From positions 1-33,798 of the forward strand of contig JAQTRE010000001.1 of assembly GCA_028711995.1 (NCBI GenBank): DNA of 33,798 bases, written 5' to 3'. Numbering within the stretch: position 1 is the first letter of the stretch; the number at the start of each line of letters is the position of its first letter. The position numbers were made by a program, and so were the translations under genes. This DNA comes from Dehalococcoidia bacterium. GTDB lineage: Bacteria > Chloroflexota > Dehalococcoidia > SZUA-161 > SpSt-899. Below, piece by piece: positions 9,436 through 17,120 of this stretch. The notes under the pieces were generated by a model. The model saw only the letters and a list, made by a program, of their open reading frames with translations. It made no database searches and was not told where the DNA came from.

Positions 9436-9621
9436 TCAGATTCGCTCCAGGCTCACTCTGCGGGGGGGGGGGGGCAGAGGGTTACCCCCATCAATAACTC
9501 CTTGCCGGTAACAGACTATCGCCAGTTCCTCCATCAGCGTCAAGGTATCCTTGGCATAATAACCCTTTGAGGGTTTCTCAGCTTCCAAATGTATTGCAGA
9601 CAGAATCTCATCGATAGTCAT
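9436..9621 (-). CDS. Small hypothetical phage protein with a proline run encoded by poly-G/C
   Basis: This 61-aa protein starts at the ATG at 9621, preceded by AAGGGAAGGG; the in-frame ATG at 9651 lies upstream of that motif and is less likely. The body is helical and acidic (MTIDEILSAIHLEAEKPSKG, then TLTLMEELAIVCYRQG). The C-terminus includes PLPPPPRR, encoded by a 13-nt C run on this strand. Slippage there would change the last residues. No family is recognised. It is the gene nearest the attachment site. Confidence 0.5.
   Translation of the reverse strand: MTIDEILSAIHLEAEKPSKGYYAKDTLTLMEELAIVCYRQGVIDGGNPLPPPPRRVSLERI
9462..9474. repeat. G13 homopolymer tract flanked by inverted CTCTGC/GCAGAG
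   Basis: Thirteen consecutive G residues on the plus strand lie inside the small gene at 9436-9621. CTCTGC (9456-9461) and GCAGAG (9474-9479) flank the run as inverted copies. Tracts of this length are prone to slipped-strand length change and to sequencing or assembly error. Confidence 0.85.
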
Positions 9622-9683
9622 GCTTTTCCCTTCCCTTTTGGTGGTTATCACTGTTTCCAGGTAACCAGTGCTGGCCCTAAAAT

Positions 9684-9762
9684 AAGATTGTGCCGAGTGT
9701 TGCTACGGTCCAAAAGGACACCGCCCTGCTCCTCACGAAGCGGGGACACTCGGCACAATCTT
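9684..9762. repeat. Perfect 17-bp inverted repeat enclosing two small hairpins
   Basis: AAGATTGTGCCGAGTGT (9684-9700) is repeated exactly in inverse orientation at 9746-9762. The 45-nt interval holds GTCC-AAAA-GGAC and a CCCTGC/GCGGGG stem with a 10-nt loop, so the whole element can fold as a three-way junction. It lies in the gene-free stretch 9622-9973 between the small gene and the LuxR-type gene. No U-tract follows, so it is not a simple terminator. It may be a structured RNA or a DNA site for a phage protein. Confidence 0.8.
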
Positions 9763-9973
9763 GCGAACGCTTCTAACCATCCTTGACCTTACATCAAGAA
9801 TGGGATGTTGGGCCCTTTCGGTTTTAGCAAAACATTTATACCATATTCGGTGGGATTTGTCACGTCACTTCGCTACATGGAGAGGCCCAGATTAATGGGG
9901 CTTAATTCTTAGCTTCGTGGGACCTTGCTCTTACCCTATTGGAATGACGGACCTAGCCTGCCTGAGGCCATCA

Positions 9974-10279
9974 TCAGCCTTCTTCCTGTGGTGTGTACTT
10001 GACCGATAGCGTTAGCATCCCTGTGGCGAGCCCTATTGCAACGGCCTGAGTGCGGTCCCCGGCTCCCAATCGCTCCAGTATGGCCCCCACATGGTTTTTG
10101 ACCGTCTGTTCGCTGATTCCTAAATGAGCTGCAATCTGCTTATTGCTCATTGCTGGTAGCAACGCAAATATCTTCCCCTCTGCCGGGGTTAGCCGGGGTC
10201 TTCCCCTCGGAACATACACGCTGTCTCGGACTATGACGTGGATTTCTGTCTCTCTGGATAGAAGATTCTCGCTGTTCAT
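9974..10279 (-). CDS. LuxR/GerE-type helix-turn-helix regulator (DNA-binding domain only)
   Basis: This 101-aa protein has a complete C-terminal LuxR-type DNA-binding domain: RLTPAEGKIFALLPAMSNKQ, then IAAHLGISEQTVKNHVGAIL and ERLGAGDRTQAV, the classic four-helix GerE pattern. There is no receiver or ligand-binding domain. I choose the ATG at 10279, with AAAGGA upstream, because the sequence before it codes for another small gene in a different frame. It is the last gene of the leftward late unit. A role in regulating phage or host genes is inference. Confidence 0.75.
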   Translation of the reverse strand: MNSENLLSRETEIHVIVRDSVYVPRGRPRLTPAEGKIFALLPAMSNKQIAAHLGISEQTVKNHVGAILERLGAGDRTQAVAIGLATGMLTLSVKYTPQEEG

Positions 10280-10296
10280 CGCTTTTTCATCCTTTC

Positions 10297-10455
10297 TTAT
10301 TTGAGCAAGTCTTCCACTGTTTCCCATCCCGCACCTGGTACCGATGCCGATCGCACCTGCATAGCTGATCCCGCCAATCGAGTGTCGCTGTCCGGGAAGT
10401 GGTCGCTATGGTTCTCCAGCGATGGCGACATGGCTTGGTGGGGAAACTCCGTCAT
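10297..10455 (-). CDS. Small hypothetical protein overlapping the holin candidate
   Basis: This 52-aa frame begins with an ATG that overlaps the stop codon of the holin candidate (ATGA), the usual sign of translational coupling. It ends just before the ribosome binding site of the LuxR-type gene. The product begins MTEFPHQAMSPSLENHSDHF and ends WETVEDLLK. It is polar, without a membrane segment or known motif. It could be a small lysis accessory protein, but that rests on position alone. Confidence 0.45.
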   Translation of the reverse strand: MTEFPHQAMSPSLENHSDHFPDSDTRLAGSAMQVRSASVPGAGWETVEDLLK

Positions 10456-10739
10456 TTGCTGGCCACCTGCTTGAAGAAATATCCCACAATCGCCCCGACA
10501 AGCGCAGCGTAAAGCTCAACTGGGATCGTCACATCGCTGGTTACGAATTTGTATACCAGCCCAAGGGTGAACGCAAGGGCTATCACCCCCTGGACAAAGG
10601 CCCATCCGATCTGCGCCAGTAACACCCGGATGAAGGACTGCTCGACTGTCTCGGCAGCGGGGGCTACATTAGCTGTAACCGCAATCACTGGCGCACCTGA
10701 AGCGTTTGATCCTGGAGTCGTCTTTTCTTCTTCTGCCAT
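10452..10739 (-). CDS. Holin-like small membrane protein
   Basis: This 95-aa protein has an acidic and Ala/Pro-rich N-terminus, then two hydrophobic segments (about residues 40-66, with IGWAFVQGVIALAFTLGLVY, and 72-92, with ELYAALVGAIVGYFF) and a short lysine-ended tail. Size, two-helix topology and position just after the tail genes suit a holin, which forms the membrane lesion at the end of the lytic cycle. Holins share no reliable motif, so the call is by topology and context. GGAGG precedes the ATG by 6 nt. No endolysin gene is recognised next to it. Confidence 0.55.
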   Translation of the reverse strand: MAEEEKTTPGSNASGAPVIAVTANVAPAAETVEQSFIRVLLAQIGWAFVQGVIALAFTLGLVYKFVTSDVTIPVELYAALVGAIVGYFFKQVASK

Positions 10740-10757
10740 TTCATACCTCCAGAGTTT

Positions 10758-10901
10758 TCACTTCAAGAGTCCGGCGTCTTTGAGCGCCAGGAGCTTGACT
10801 ACCTCAAGCCATTTGACGGTCTCCAATTCATTGACATTCGCTGTCCAATTGACATGTCCCTCTTTATCAACTGTGATCTCGATCTTCAAATTCTCAGGCA
10901 T
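10758..10901 (-). CDS. Very small phage protein
   Basis: This 47-aa frame starts inside the last codons of the upstream 75-aa gene (8-nt overlap) and has GAGGT about 8 nt before its ATG. The product begins MPENLKIEITVDKEGHVNWT and continues with a helical part, ETVKWLEVVKLLALKDAG. Its compact strand-then-helix composition is protein-like. Its place between tail-tip genes and the holin candidate is typical of small uncharacterised siphophage genes. Function unknown. Confidence 0.6.
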   Translation of the reverse strand: MPENLKIEITVDKEGHVNWTANVNELETVKWLEVVKLLALKDAGLLK

Positions 10902-11121
10902 TCTTCTTTACCTCACCCGTTAAATCGGACCGGGTTTTCTTAGGTGGCATGACCCTGATGGCCTCCTCAGCAATAAGCACCTTCTGTTCTTCCGATGTCA
11001 AGCCATCTAACCGACTCAGGGGAATTTGCAGTTGAAGTCCCTCGTCATCAACAAAGACCTCAGCTTCCAGTATCTTCCCCCGTTCGTGAGCGCTTCTGAT
11101 CGTTACTTTTTGATTTGCCAT
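10894..11121 (-). CDS. Small hypothetical phage protein
   Basis: This 75-aa protein has a strong ribosome binding site (GGGAGGACAGG before the ATG). It is a soluble charged protein with an N-terminal beta-rich part (KVTIRSAHERGKILEAEVFV) and a helical LTSEEQKVLIAEEAIR segment, ending in a lysine-rich tail. It lies 10 nt downstream of the tail-tip gene and overlaps the next small gene, so it belongs to the same transcription unit. No family is recognised. Confidence 0.6.
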   Translation of the reverse strand: MANQKVTIRSAHERGKILEAEVFVDDEGLQLQIPLSRLDGLTSEEQKVLIAEEAIRVMPPKKTRSDLTGEVKKNA

Positions 11122-11131
11122 CCTGTCCTCC

Positions 11132-13210
11132 CTAAGTCAAACTCCTGCCTGAAATGAACTGCTGAACAATCACATCAACCCGGATGCGGGTCAAGTCGTT
11201 TGGTGTGAACTTGACGGTGTGCCAACCACGCTGAATATTACCTCCGCCGTCAACCGCTAGGTGCCGGGTGATATCCACATCCGTCTGATACGTCTCGCCC
11301 GTCGCAATCACCGTCCCGTCGACTTCGATGTCGACGCCAGTTGCCGTTGGGCCCTGGTATATCCCAAAGGTCAGATCATGGCTATGGGCTGGCACGGTAA
11401 AACTATGGGTATGATTTGGGACATAAACCAGGTGGGTATGGTCTGGAATGTATACTGTATGAGTATGCTCCACGGCAGTTGAAGTCCAGACAGCGTTTCC
11501 GGACGATGGTGAGCCAACTATTGCCAGAGAGCCGAGGTCACTTCTGCCCAGGTATATCCAATCTGTGGGCGCGTCTGCAATACCTTCGGCTGGTATAGCA
11601 TGTGCGTGGGAACCACCTCCTGAGCTGGTTGTCGCGCTGCCTCCACCGGAATACGTGGACGTAAAAGTTCCCCCACCCGCGTCGCTACTGACATAACCTC
11701 CTCCACCTGAAGCCGCTGCCTTAGCGTAAGCCCAAAACGCGAGTACCTTCCAAGTCAAGAGCACCGCGTTGATGCGCACCGCTTGCGGGTGCAGATAGAA
11801 CTCATGCTCATAAGGGTGAGTTGGATCGCAGCTCGCGGTTTCCAGGAACGGCGTCAGGTTGGTGTAGCCGTCGGCATACTGGTCGCTGACAGCCTGCTTG
11901 CTGGCTAATTTGCTCAGGAAGTCGCCCAGGTTCTGGGTAATATTGGTAATATCCAGCGTAATATCTTCCGGCTGTCCCAGGTCATTTTTTCTGATCTTGA
12001 CAATCTGCAACCTCTGTTCTATACCGAGATCCTCGTCAATCACCATTACCTTGCTGCCGAGCTGAAGCCGCTCGAACTCCCGGCCCGGATACAACCGGGC
12101 GAGGTCTATGGAGTTGACCTTGTAGGTAGCCTTCGGATTCTTGATGTCGGTCAATATCGATCGCGCCCGCTCGATGAGCGTGCTCGGATGATTGATTCTC
12201 TTGTCCACCCACGGCTGAGAGATCACACCGTAAACTGTGGCTGTATCGGCCCGGAGATAATCGGCATGAACATGGGTAATCGTGTAACTCGCTGCCGGAT
12301 CGAAGTCGGCGATAGCACAACGGATGACATTATCGCCGCTACCCTGTTTCCAGACTGAACTGTTATCGGCTCCGTTCTTCTTGACGATCATTCCGGACGG
12401 CAGAACATTGCCCGCACCACTCCAAACATAGGCTGCATACTGGCCGCCGAGCGTGAGATAGCCATAACTGGAATCGCTGGATTTCGTGGCCACCACATCC
12501 GTTTCTGTCCAGTGGGATAGCTTGAGCTGATTCTGAGCCTCTCCCATACCCAAAGGAAACAGGCGCGTGCAAAGCGCTGTCCTGTCGACCTTCCTTTCAA
12601 CCTGGGTCATGTTTTTCCGGTAACGGAGCTGCTGACCCTTATCCTCACCGATGCTCTCTTTAATCCAAAGCTTGCGGATGGCCGGGTTCTGCGGATCCGG
12701 CCGGACATAGATATACCCGTTCACTAGATCGCGTACTGCCCAACACGCCTTCAAGAGGTATTCCCACTCAAATCGGATGGAAATCAACTTGTCCAGATTC
12801 GCATCGATTCCGCCAAGAGTCACTTTGATGCCAGTCACCTGGTAATTCAAAAGATCGGTCAAGACGGTGCTGGCAAGTTGGTTTGTGGCCTCGTAGTAAC
12901 CGGGGACGATGTCCCTGAGAAGCCTGGCAGCAAACTGTTCGCACTGGGCTTTGATCGTCGATGATGTGCTGTGATTCGCGGTACAATCGGTAATCAGATA
13001 AACGTCCTGCAGGCTGCCGTCCTCGTAAATCCAGACCTCTCGATCATCCTGGATATATGAAGCCTTGGGGTCATCGACTGGAAGTGAGAACCATCCTTTG
13101 GGCACCAGATTCACGGCCTGCTCGTATCCTACACCGAAAGCATTCTCCATGATGGCCAGCAGGTTTCCGGCAGCATCGTGAATCTCGACCCTGAATGATT
13201 TTACAGCCAC
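11132..13210 (-). CDS. Phage tail-tip protein (Tal/ReqiPepy6 gp37-like) with His-rich fibre segment
   Basis: This 692-aa protein is probably the baseplate hub/tail-associated protein that follows the distal tail protein in siphophages. The N-terminal 400 residues resemble the gp37-like/prophage tail-protein fold (FRVEIHDAAGNLLAIMENA; a central segment with LIERARSILTDI and SIDLARLYPGREFE). After about residue 500 comes a glycine/serine-rich linker, then a run of HxH motifs (about residues 581-610: HTH, HTH, HTH, HSH) like those that bind metal in trimeric fibre tips, and a C-terminal beta domain. It starts at a GTG overlapping the Dit stop, with GGAGC upstream. No lytic domain is seen. Confidence 0.75.
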   Translation of the reverse strand: MAVKSFRVEIHDAAGNLLAIMENAFGVGYEQAVNLVPKGWFSLPVDDPKASYIQDDREVWIYEDGSLQDVYLITDCTANHSTSSTIKAQCEQFAARLLRDIVPGYYEATNQLASTVLTDLLNYQVTGIKVTLGGIDANLDKLISIRFEWEYLLKACWAVRDLVNGYIYVRPDPQNPAIRKLWIKESIGEDKGQQLRYRKNMTQVERKVDRTALCTRLFPLGMGEAQNQLKLSHWTETDVVATKSSDSSYGYLTLGGQYAAYVWSGAGNVLPSGMIVKKNGADNSSVWKQGSGDNVIRCAIADFDPAASYTITHVHADYLRADTATVYGVISQPWVDKRINHPSTLIERARSILTDIKNPKATYKVNSIDLARLYPGREFERLQLGSKVMVIDEDLGIEQRLQIVKIRKNDLGQPEDITLDITNITQNLGDFLSKLASKQAVSDQYADGYTNLTPFLETASCDPTHPYEHEFYLHPQAVRINAVLLTWKVLAFWAYAKAAASGGGGYVSSDAGGGTFTSTYSGGGSATTSSGGGSHAHAIPAEGIADAPTDWIYLGRSDLGSLAIVGSPSSGNAVWTSTAVEHTHTVYIPDHTHLVYVPNHTHSFTVPAHSHDLTFGIYQGPTATGVDIEVDGTVIATGETYQTDVDITRHLAVDGGGNIQRGWHTVKFTPNDLTRIRVDVIVQQFISGRSLT

Positions 13211-14043
13211 CTATTGCTCCATGTGCTTCTGATCGTTCCGGATGGAAAGCCAGACACGGTGAGATAGTTGATCGCGTTTCCCTTCAAGACCGGGAATTCG
13301 CTGGCTGTTACACCGGCCATACTCGGCAAATCATTCAGGTAGACGGTCATCCTCTCGGAATCGATTTTCAGGATATCGCCTTCGGCCAGGCCTCCTATCC
13401 ACTGAAGCTCGGATTCAATGCCGAAAGTGCGGTTCTGAATTGAGACCACCGCATCGGCCTTATCCTCGATTGCCGTCAACTCGATCACAGGTGAGGCATC
13501 CATGTCGCCGCCTACCACCACCATAATCGTTTGAGGGTCTGATACGATATCCTGTACATCCTCGGACGCGACCCATGAATATGCAAAGGGGTCTGGGCAA
13601 ATCATCCCCAACTCGAATTCCGCTATGACAGCACCTGGGCTGACCTTCATGTCAGCCTGATATCTGGCTAACCAATAACGATCATTCTGCTTGTCAAAGA
13701 GAAGGGACTTGAGTCCACTTCTGCTGTCAAGCGTCTGGGCTATCCCTTGAAGCGCCTCCAACAGTTCGGCATACGAGTTGGCCTTGACCCAGCAGCGAAG
13801 ATTGAAACAACGGGGAGCATACTCTGGAAGAGTGTCATAGGCACCGTGCTTACCGGGTATCACAAGCAGGTTATCGCGGGAACCAGCGAGGATCTCACGT
13901 TCGGAACCACGAAGAAGACGGCAACCGTACATCGTGCCCAGGTGTCTGTAACCATAGACAAAGCTTGGGTCGCCACCTTTTCCCGTTGGATCATTTTGCG
14001 TCCATGCCCACCACCAATAGTTCATCAATGACTGGATGATCAT
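13201..14043 (-). CDS. Distal tail protein (Dit-like)
   Basis: This 280-aa protein lies between the tape measure and the tail-tip gene, the canonical place for Dit, the hexameric ring connecting tail tube and baseplate. The first part includes YRHLGTMYGCRLLRGSERE and GSRDNLLVIPGKHGAYD, like the siphovirus Dit N-terminal belt domain. CPDPFAY in the middle is a common marker of these proteins, and the rest is beta-rich (galectin-like C-terminal domain expected). One nucleotide separates its ATG from the tape-measure stop. Confidence 0.8.
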   Translation of the reverse strand: MIIQSLMNYWWWAWTQNDPTGKGGDPSFVYGYRHLGTMYGCRLLRGSEREILAGSRDNLLVIPGKHGAYDTLPEYAPRCFNLRCWVKANSYAELLEALQGIAQTLDSRSGLKSLLFDKQNDRYWLARYQADMKVSPGAVIAEFELGMICPDPFAYSWVASEDVQDIVSDPQTIMVVVGGDMDASPVIELTAIEDKADAVVSIQNRTFGIESELQWIGGLAEGDILKIDSERMTVYLNDLPSMAGVTASEFPVLKGNAINYLTVSGFPSGTIRSTWSNRWL

Positions 14044-14044
14044 A

Positions 14045-16522
14045 TTAAGCCCCGCTCCTCATTGCGCTCTTTTGGAGATCGAATAGCGCCTCCGCAACTC
14101 GCTGAATGTCCGCCTCTTCCCGGATGATCATCTGTGCGATATGAAAATGCTGGGTGATCGTATTGACGATCCCGCCGCTCTTCATCTTGCTGTCCGGAAC
14201 GATCCATTCCGATCCTTGCTCAGCCATGATCCCGCGCCGGCCGGTTCGTAAGCCGTACATCAAGGTCGGTTCGGTGATCAGCCCGCCAGTCGCATGTCCA
14301 TAAATTGGCGAACTGACTGGCAGATCCGATATGTACGGGCCATAAATCCCTTGGCTCTTGGCTTGCTCGTCCAACACCTGTTGCTTTGCTGCTATCAGGG
14401 CTTTCTGGTATAGAGCTTCTTCGGTGACTTGCCGGGCGTGAGAAGCCTTCGTTTCAGTCTCCTCATCCACCAGGCGCTGTTTGGTTGCTGCCAGCTTGAT
14501 GTTTTCGGCAAAGACCGCCCATGATGCCTCTTCAGCTATCTGCGCAAGTTTCTGTTGCAGGGCGGCGTCGAGAGCCGTCTTCTCATTGGCGAGGCGGGTC
14601 TCCGTCTCCTTGAGCATCTCGGATTCATGAGTTTTCTTGGCCTCCAGCTCTTCCTGTAGCGCCGTTTTCTTATTCTCGGCCTCAGTCCGGACATTCTCGA
14701 TGGAGTCTCGCAGGGCTTCTTTCTCTGCCTCTCTGGAATCCAGAAGTTTGTCGCGTTCGACCTGGGCAATGAACTCATTCAAGTCTTCGGTCGCCGAAGC
14801 CCGATCCGCATCGTTATCGGCCTGAGCCACTTTGTCCTGCAGCTCAAGCAGCCGTTTCTGATTTTGCTGGTCCTCAAGGATTCGGTTCTCGTCCTTCGTT
14901 CTGGCATCAATGGCGTCGATCTGATCCTGATATTTTTGCACCGCTGCCTGAGTGTCCTGGTCAAGAAGCTTGAACTTGGCAGCATATTCCTTGTCCAGCA
15001 GGGCCAGCTTCTCATTGCAAGCAGTCCTGGCTGCATCCAGCTCCTCATCGAGCTGTTGTTTCATATCATCCGTGGCCTGTCGGGCCAGATCGATCTTTGA
15101 CTGGTGATATTCCTCGGTTACCCCGTACTCTTCTCTGATCTTGGCAACCGCATCGTCATATTCCTGCTCCGCTGCCTTGCGCTTTTCTTCGATCACAGCG
15201 AGCTGATCCTTCAACTGCTGATCGAGTTGATCCTTGAGAGTAGCCGTCAGCGCCTCGGCCTTGAGCTTGATATCGGCCGCCATTTCGTCATAGGCGTCTT
15301 CAGCTTCTTTGGCGTGCTTCTTATGGAATGGGTTCATGCTGCCGAAAAACCCGCCGACCTTGCCAGCCACGTCACCGATCGCCCCGCCCACTTTGCTGGG
15401 CAGGAAGGTCACAACGTCAGCCACTTTTTTGAGTTCATCCTTGAACATCGTGAAGGCTTTGTAGATAGCGCCGCCCGGAAGCAACCAGCCGAAGCCGCTA
15501 TTGTAGACACCTAGCACCGTGTCCTTAACGCGGTTGAATATGTCCATAATGCCGCCCCATATCGTCTTGGCGAAACCGGATATCTTATCCCAGTTCCTCC
15601 AGAGAAGAATACCGGCGGCGACAACGGCGGTGATTGCGAGACAGACCAGCCCAACCGGTCCAGTCAAAAGGGTAAAAGCAGCACCGACCAAACCGATGCC
15701 GGCTGCCAGTGCGGGCAACATCCCGATAAGAAGCATCAGCGGACCGGCTATCAAAGCAAATCCTCCTGCCAACAATACTGTAACAATAATGACCTTTTGA
15801 ATCGGAGAGGGCATATCCTGGAACCAACCCATCACCGTATTAAGCACTCCCAGCAAGTCCTTGGCCACCGGGATGAAGGTGGTTCCGGCTTCTTCCATCA
15901 GATCGGAAAAGCTGTTCTGGACGTTTGCCATTGCCCCGGCTGTGCTCTGACCATAAGCTTCAGCTTGGCCGCCGAACTTGGCCTGCAATTGACCAAGAGC
16001 CTGTGTGGCAGTAGCGCCTTTTCCCAATTCGATTCCGTAGCGCGTGAGGATCTCCGTGTTGCCGGTTGACACCCTGCCCACTATCTGGGCGGCTGAGGTG
16101 TAATCCATGCTCTTGGCAACGGCCACGTCGAGGGTCAAGGGCAACATCTTCATGGCGACGTTATAGTCGCCTGTGATCTCTACCAGAGCGGCCAAGGCCT
16201 TCCGCTGGTCATCGTCTGAAACGGCTGTCTTTTTTGTGGTTGCCGCAATGGTCTTCTCCAGAGAGCCTTTGACCTTATCGTAGTTCACGCCGACGTTTTT
16301 CAAAGCAGAGGACAACTTGATGATCCCCGCCTCTTCATCGGCGGCGGCCTTGGTGGCCATCACCAGCACACCCGCCATACCCACGCCAAAGCCAGTCAAG
16401 GCGCCGCCGACCTTCTTGAGGGTCTGGTCTAGGCCACCGAGCTTGGTCACGGTGCCCTCAAGACCCTTAGAAGCCTCGTCTTTGAACTTCAGTAGGATTT
16501 CAAGTGTTGTTTCTGCGCCCAT
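14045..16522 (-). CDS. Tail tape measure protein
   Basis: This 825-aa protein sets tail length and occupies the tail lumen. The N-terminus is TP901-like (TTLEILLKFKDEASKGLEGT). A hydrophobic Gly/Ala/Leu-rich block lies near residues 243-308. A long, highly charged coiled coil spans about 390-720 with many Glu/Lys/Gln heptads. The C-terminus has the GGLITEPTLMYG and AEQGSEWIVP motifs often seen at tape-measure ends. It starts 2 nt after the stop of the frameshifted chaperone frame, the usual arrangement. Confidence 0.92.
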   Translation of the reverse strand: MGAETTLEILLKFKDEASKGLEGTVTKLGGLDQTLKKVGGALTGFGVGMAGVLVMATKAAADEEAGIIKLSSALKNVGVNYDKVKGSLEKTIAATTKKTAVSDDDQRKALAALVEITGDYNVAMKMLPLTLDVAVAKSMDYTSAAQIVGRVSTGNTEILTRYGIELGKGATATQALGQLQAKFGGQAEAYGQSTAGAMANVQNSFSDLMEEAGTTFIPVAKDLLGVLNTVMGWFQDMPSPIQKVIIVTVLLAGGFALIAGPLMLLIGMLPALAAGIGLVGAAFTLLTGPVGLVCLAITAVVAAGILLWRNWDKISGFAKTIWGGIMDIFNRVKDTVLGVYNSGFGWLLPGGAIYKAFTMFKDELKKVADVVTFLPSKVGGAIGDVAGKVGGFFGSMNPFHKKHAKEAEDAYDEMAADIKLKAEALTATLKDQLDQQLKDQLAVIEEKRKAAEQEYDDAVAKIREEYGVTEEYHQSKIDLARQATDDMKQQLDEELDAARTACNEKLALLDKEYAAKFKLLDQDTQAAVQKYQDQIDAIDARTKDENRILEDQQNQKRLLELQDKVAQADNDADRASATEDLNEFIAQVERDKLLDSREAEKEALRDSIENVRTEAENKKTALQEELEAKKTHESEMLKETETRLANEKTALDAALQQKLAQIAEEASWAVFAENIKLAATKQRLVDEETETKASHARQVTEEALYQKALIAAKQQVLDEQAKSQGIYGPYISDLPVSSPIYGHATGGLITEPTLMYGLRTGRRGIMAEQGSEWIVPDSKMKSGGIVNTITQHFHIAQMIIREEADIQRVAEALFDLQKSAMRSGA

Positions 16523-16524
16523 CG

Positions 16525-17039
16525 TCAGTCACCATTTCTGGATTTCCAGTCCGAATACTTTGCTTCGGTCTGCATAAACTGCCAAATCTTATCGACCATC
16601 AACGCTGGAGCTTTCAGATAGTCCTCGCAACTCCAGCCCATATGTTTCATAATCAGGTAGTCTCGATAGAACTCGGGGGCTACTCCCCGGCCTTGCTTGA
16701 GGAGAGACCAGAGATCGACGTCGATGTCCCCTCCTTCACCACCTGGGCCAAGAAAGGGTTCGCTTCGATTACCCCCTCGGTGATCTTGTCCACCACCATC
16801 GGATCGAGGTTCAGGATATGGGCGTTGTCGATCGGAGCCTTTGAACCATCGCCATCCTTGAACGTCCAGTCGACGACAAATGTCTTGAAGAAGTCGATCG
16901 CCCTTTGCTCCTCTGACTTCGCGCGGTTATCCATGGACGCGGCCAGCTTGAACCGCAACTCCTGATCAGCGATCTTGATCGTTACCTGTTCATCCTCAAT
17001 CGTGATCACCCTGGTCTTGTCGAATACAAATGCCTTCAT
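16525..17039 (-). CDS. Tail assembly chaperone, frameshift product (gpGT-like)
   Basis: A -1 shift at the slippery heptamer CCCTTTC (16752-16758) would fuse the first 96 residues of the gpG-like protein to 75 more residues read in the -1 frame, giving 171 aa. The extension has no stop codon until TGA at 16527-16525 and looks coding (DVDLWSLLKQGRG, PEFYRDYLIMKHMGWSCEDY, VDKIWQFMQTEAKYSDW). It ends 2 nt before the tape-measure ATG. In lambda-like and many other siphophages G and GT form a fixed ratio and load the tape measure. No frameshift product has been shown here. Confidence 0.75.
16680..17039 (-). CDS. Tail assembly chaperone (gpG-like)
   Basis: This 119-aa unshifted product is encoded immediately before the tape measure, the conserved chaperone position. 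It opens with a beta-rich region (MKAFVFDKTRVITIEDEQVT) followed by helices (EEQRAIDFFKTFVVDW; DPMVVDKITEGVIEANPF), like other siphophage chaperones. GGGAGGGAAC precedes the ATG. Its last 23 codons overlap the -1 frame of the gpGT-like product. It helps the tape measure fold and the tube to polymerise; this role is known for the family and inferred here from position. Confidence 0.75.
   Translation of the reverse strand: MKAFVFDKTRVITIEDEQVTIKIADQELRFKLAASMDNRAKSEEQRAIDFFKTFVVDWTFKDGDGSKAPIDNAHILNLDPMVVDKITEGVIEANPFLAQVVKEGTSTSISGLSSSKAGE
16752..16758 (-). promoter_or_regulatory. Programmed -1 ribosomal frameshift site CCCTTTC
   Basis: The heptamer follows the X XXY YYZ rule in the correct phase: C CCT TTC with codon 95 CCT and codon 96 TTC. 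Slipping to CCC TTT opens the 75-codon extension that ends just before the tape-measure gene. Phase was checked by counting from the ATG at 17039 (282 nt to CCT). Confidence 0.75.
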
Positions 17040-17055
17040 GTTCCCTCCCTCTTAA

Positions 17056-17100
17056 CAAAAAGGGCAACGAACAAAGTCCTGTCCTTCATCCGTTGCCCTT
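17056..17100 (-). terminator. Intrinsic terminator between gp10-like and chaperone genes
   Basis: AAGGGCAACG (17060-17069) and CGTTGCCCTT (17091-17100) form a perfect 10-bp stem around a 21-nt loop. On the minus strand it is followed by TTTTGTT. It lies in the gap between the gp10-like gene and the chaperone gene and would reduce, not abolish, transcription of downstream tail genes. Confidence 0.65.
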
Positions 17101-17120
17101 GGTATACCTCGTGAATCCAG

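Noticed and set aside
9684-9762. Intrinsic terminator
   Set aside because: The stem is long and perfect, but the loop is 45 nt and structured, and no T-run follows on either strand.
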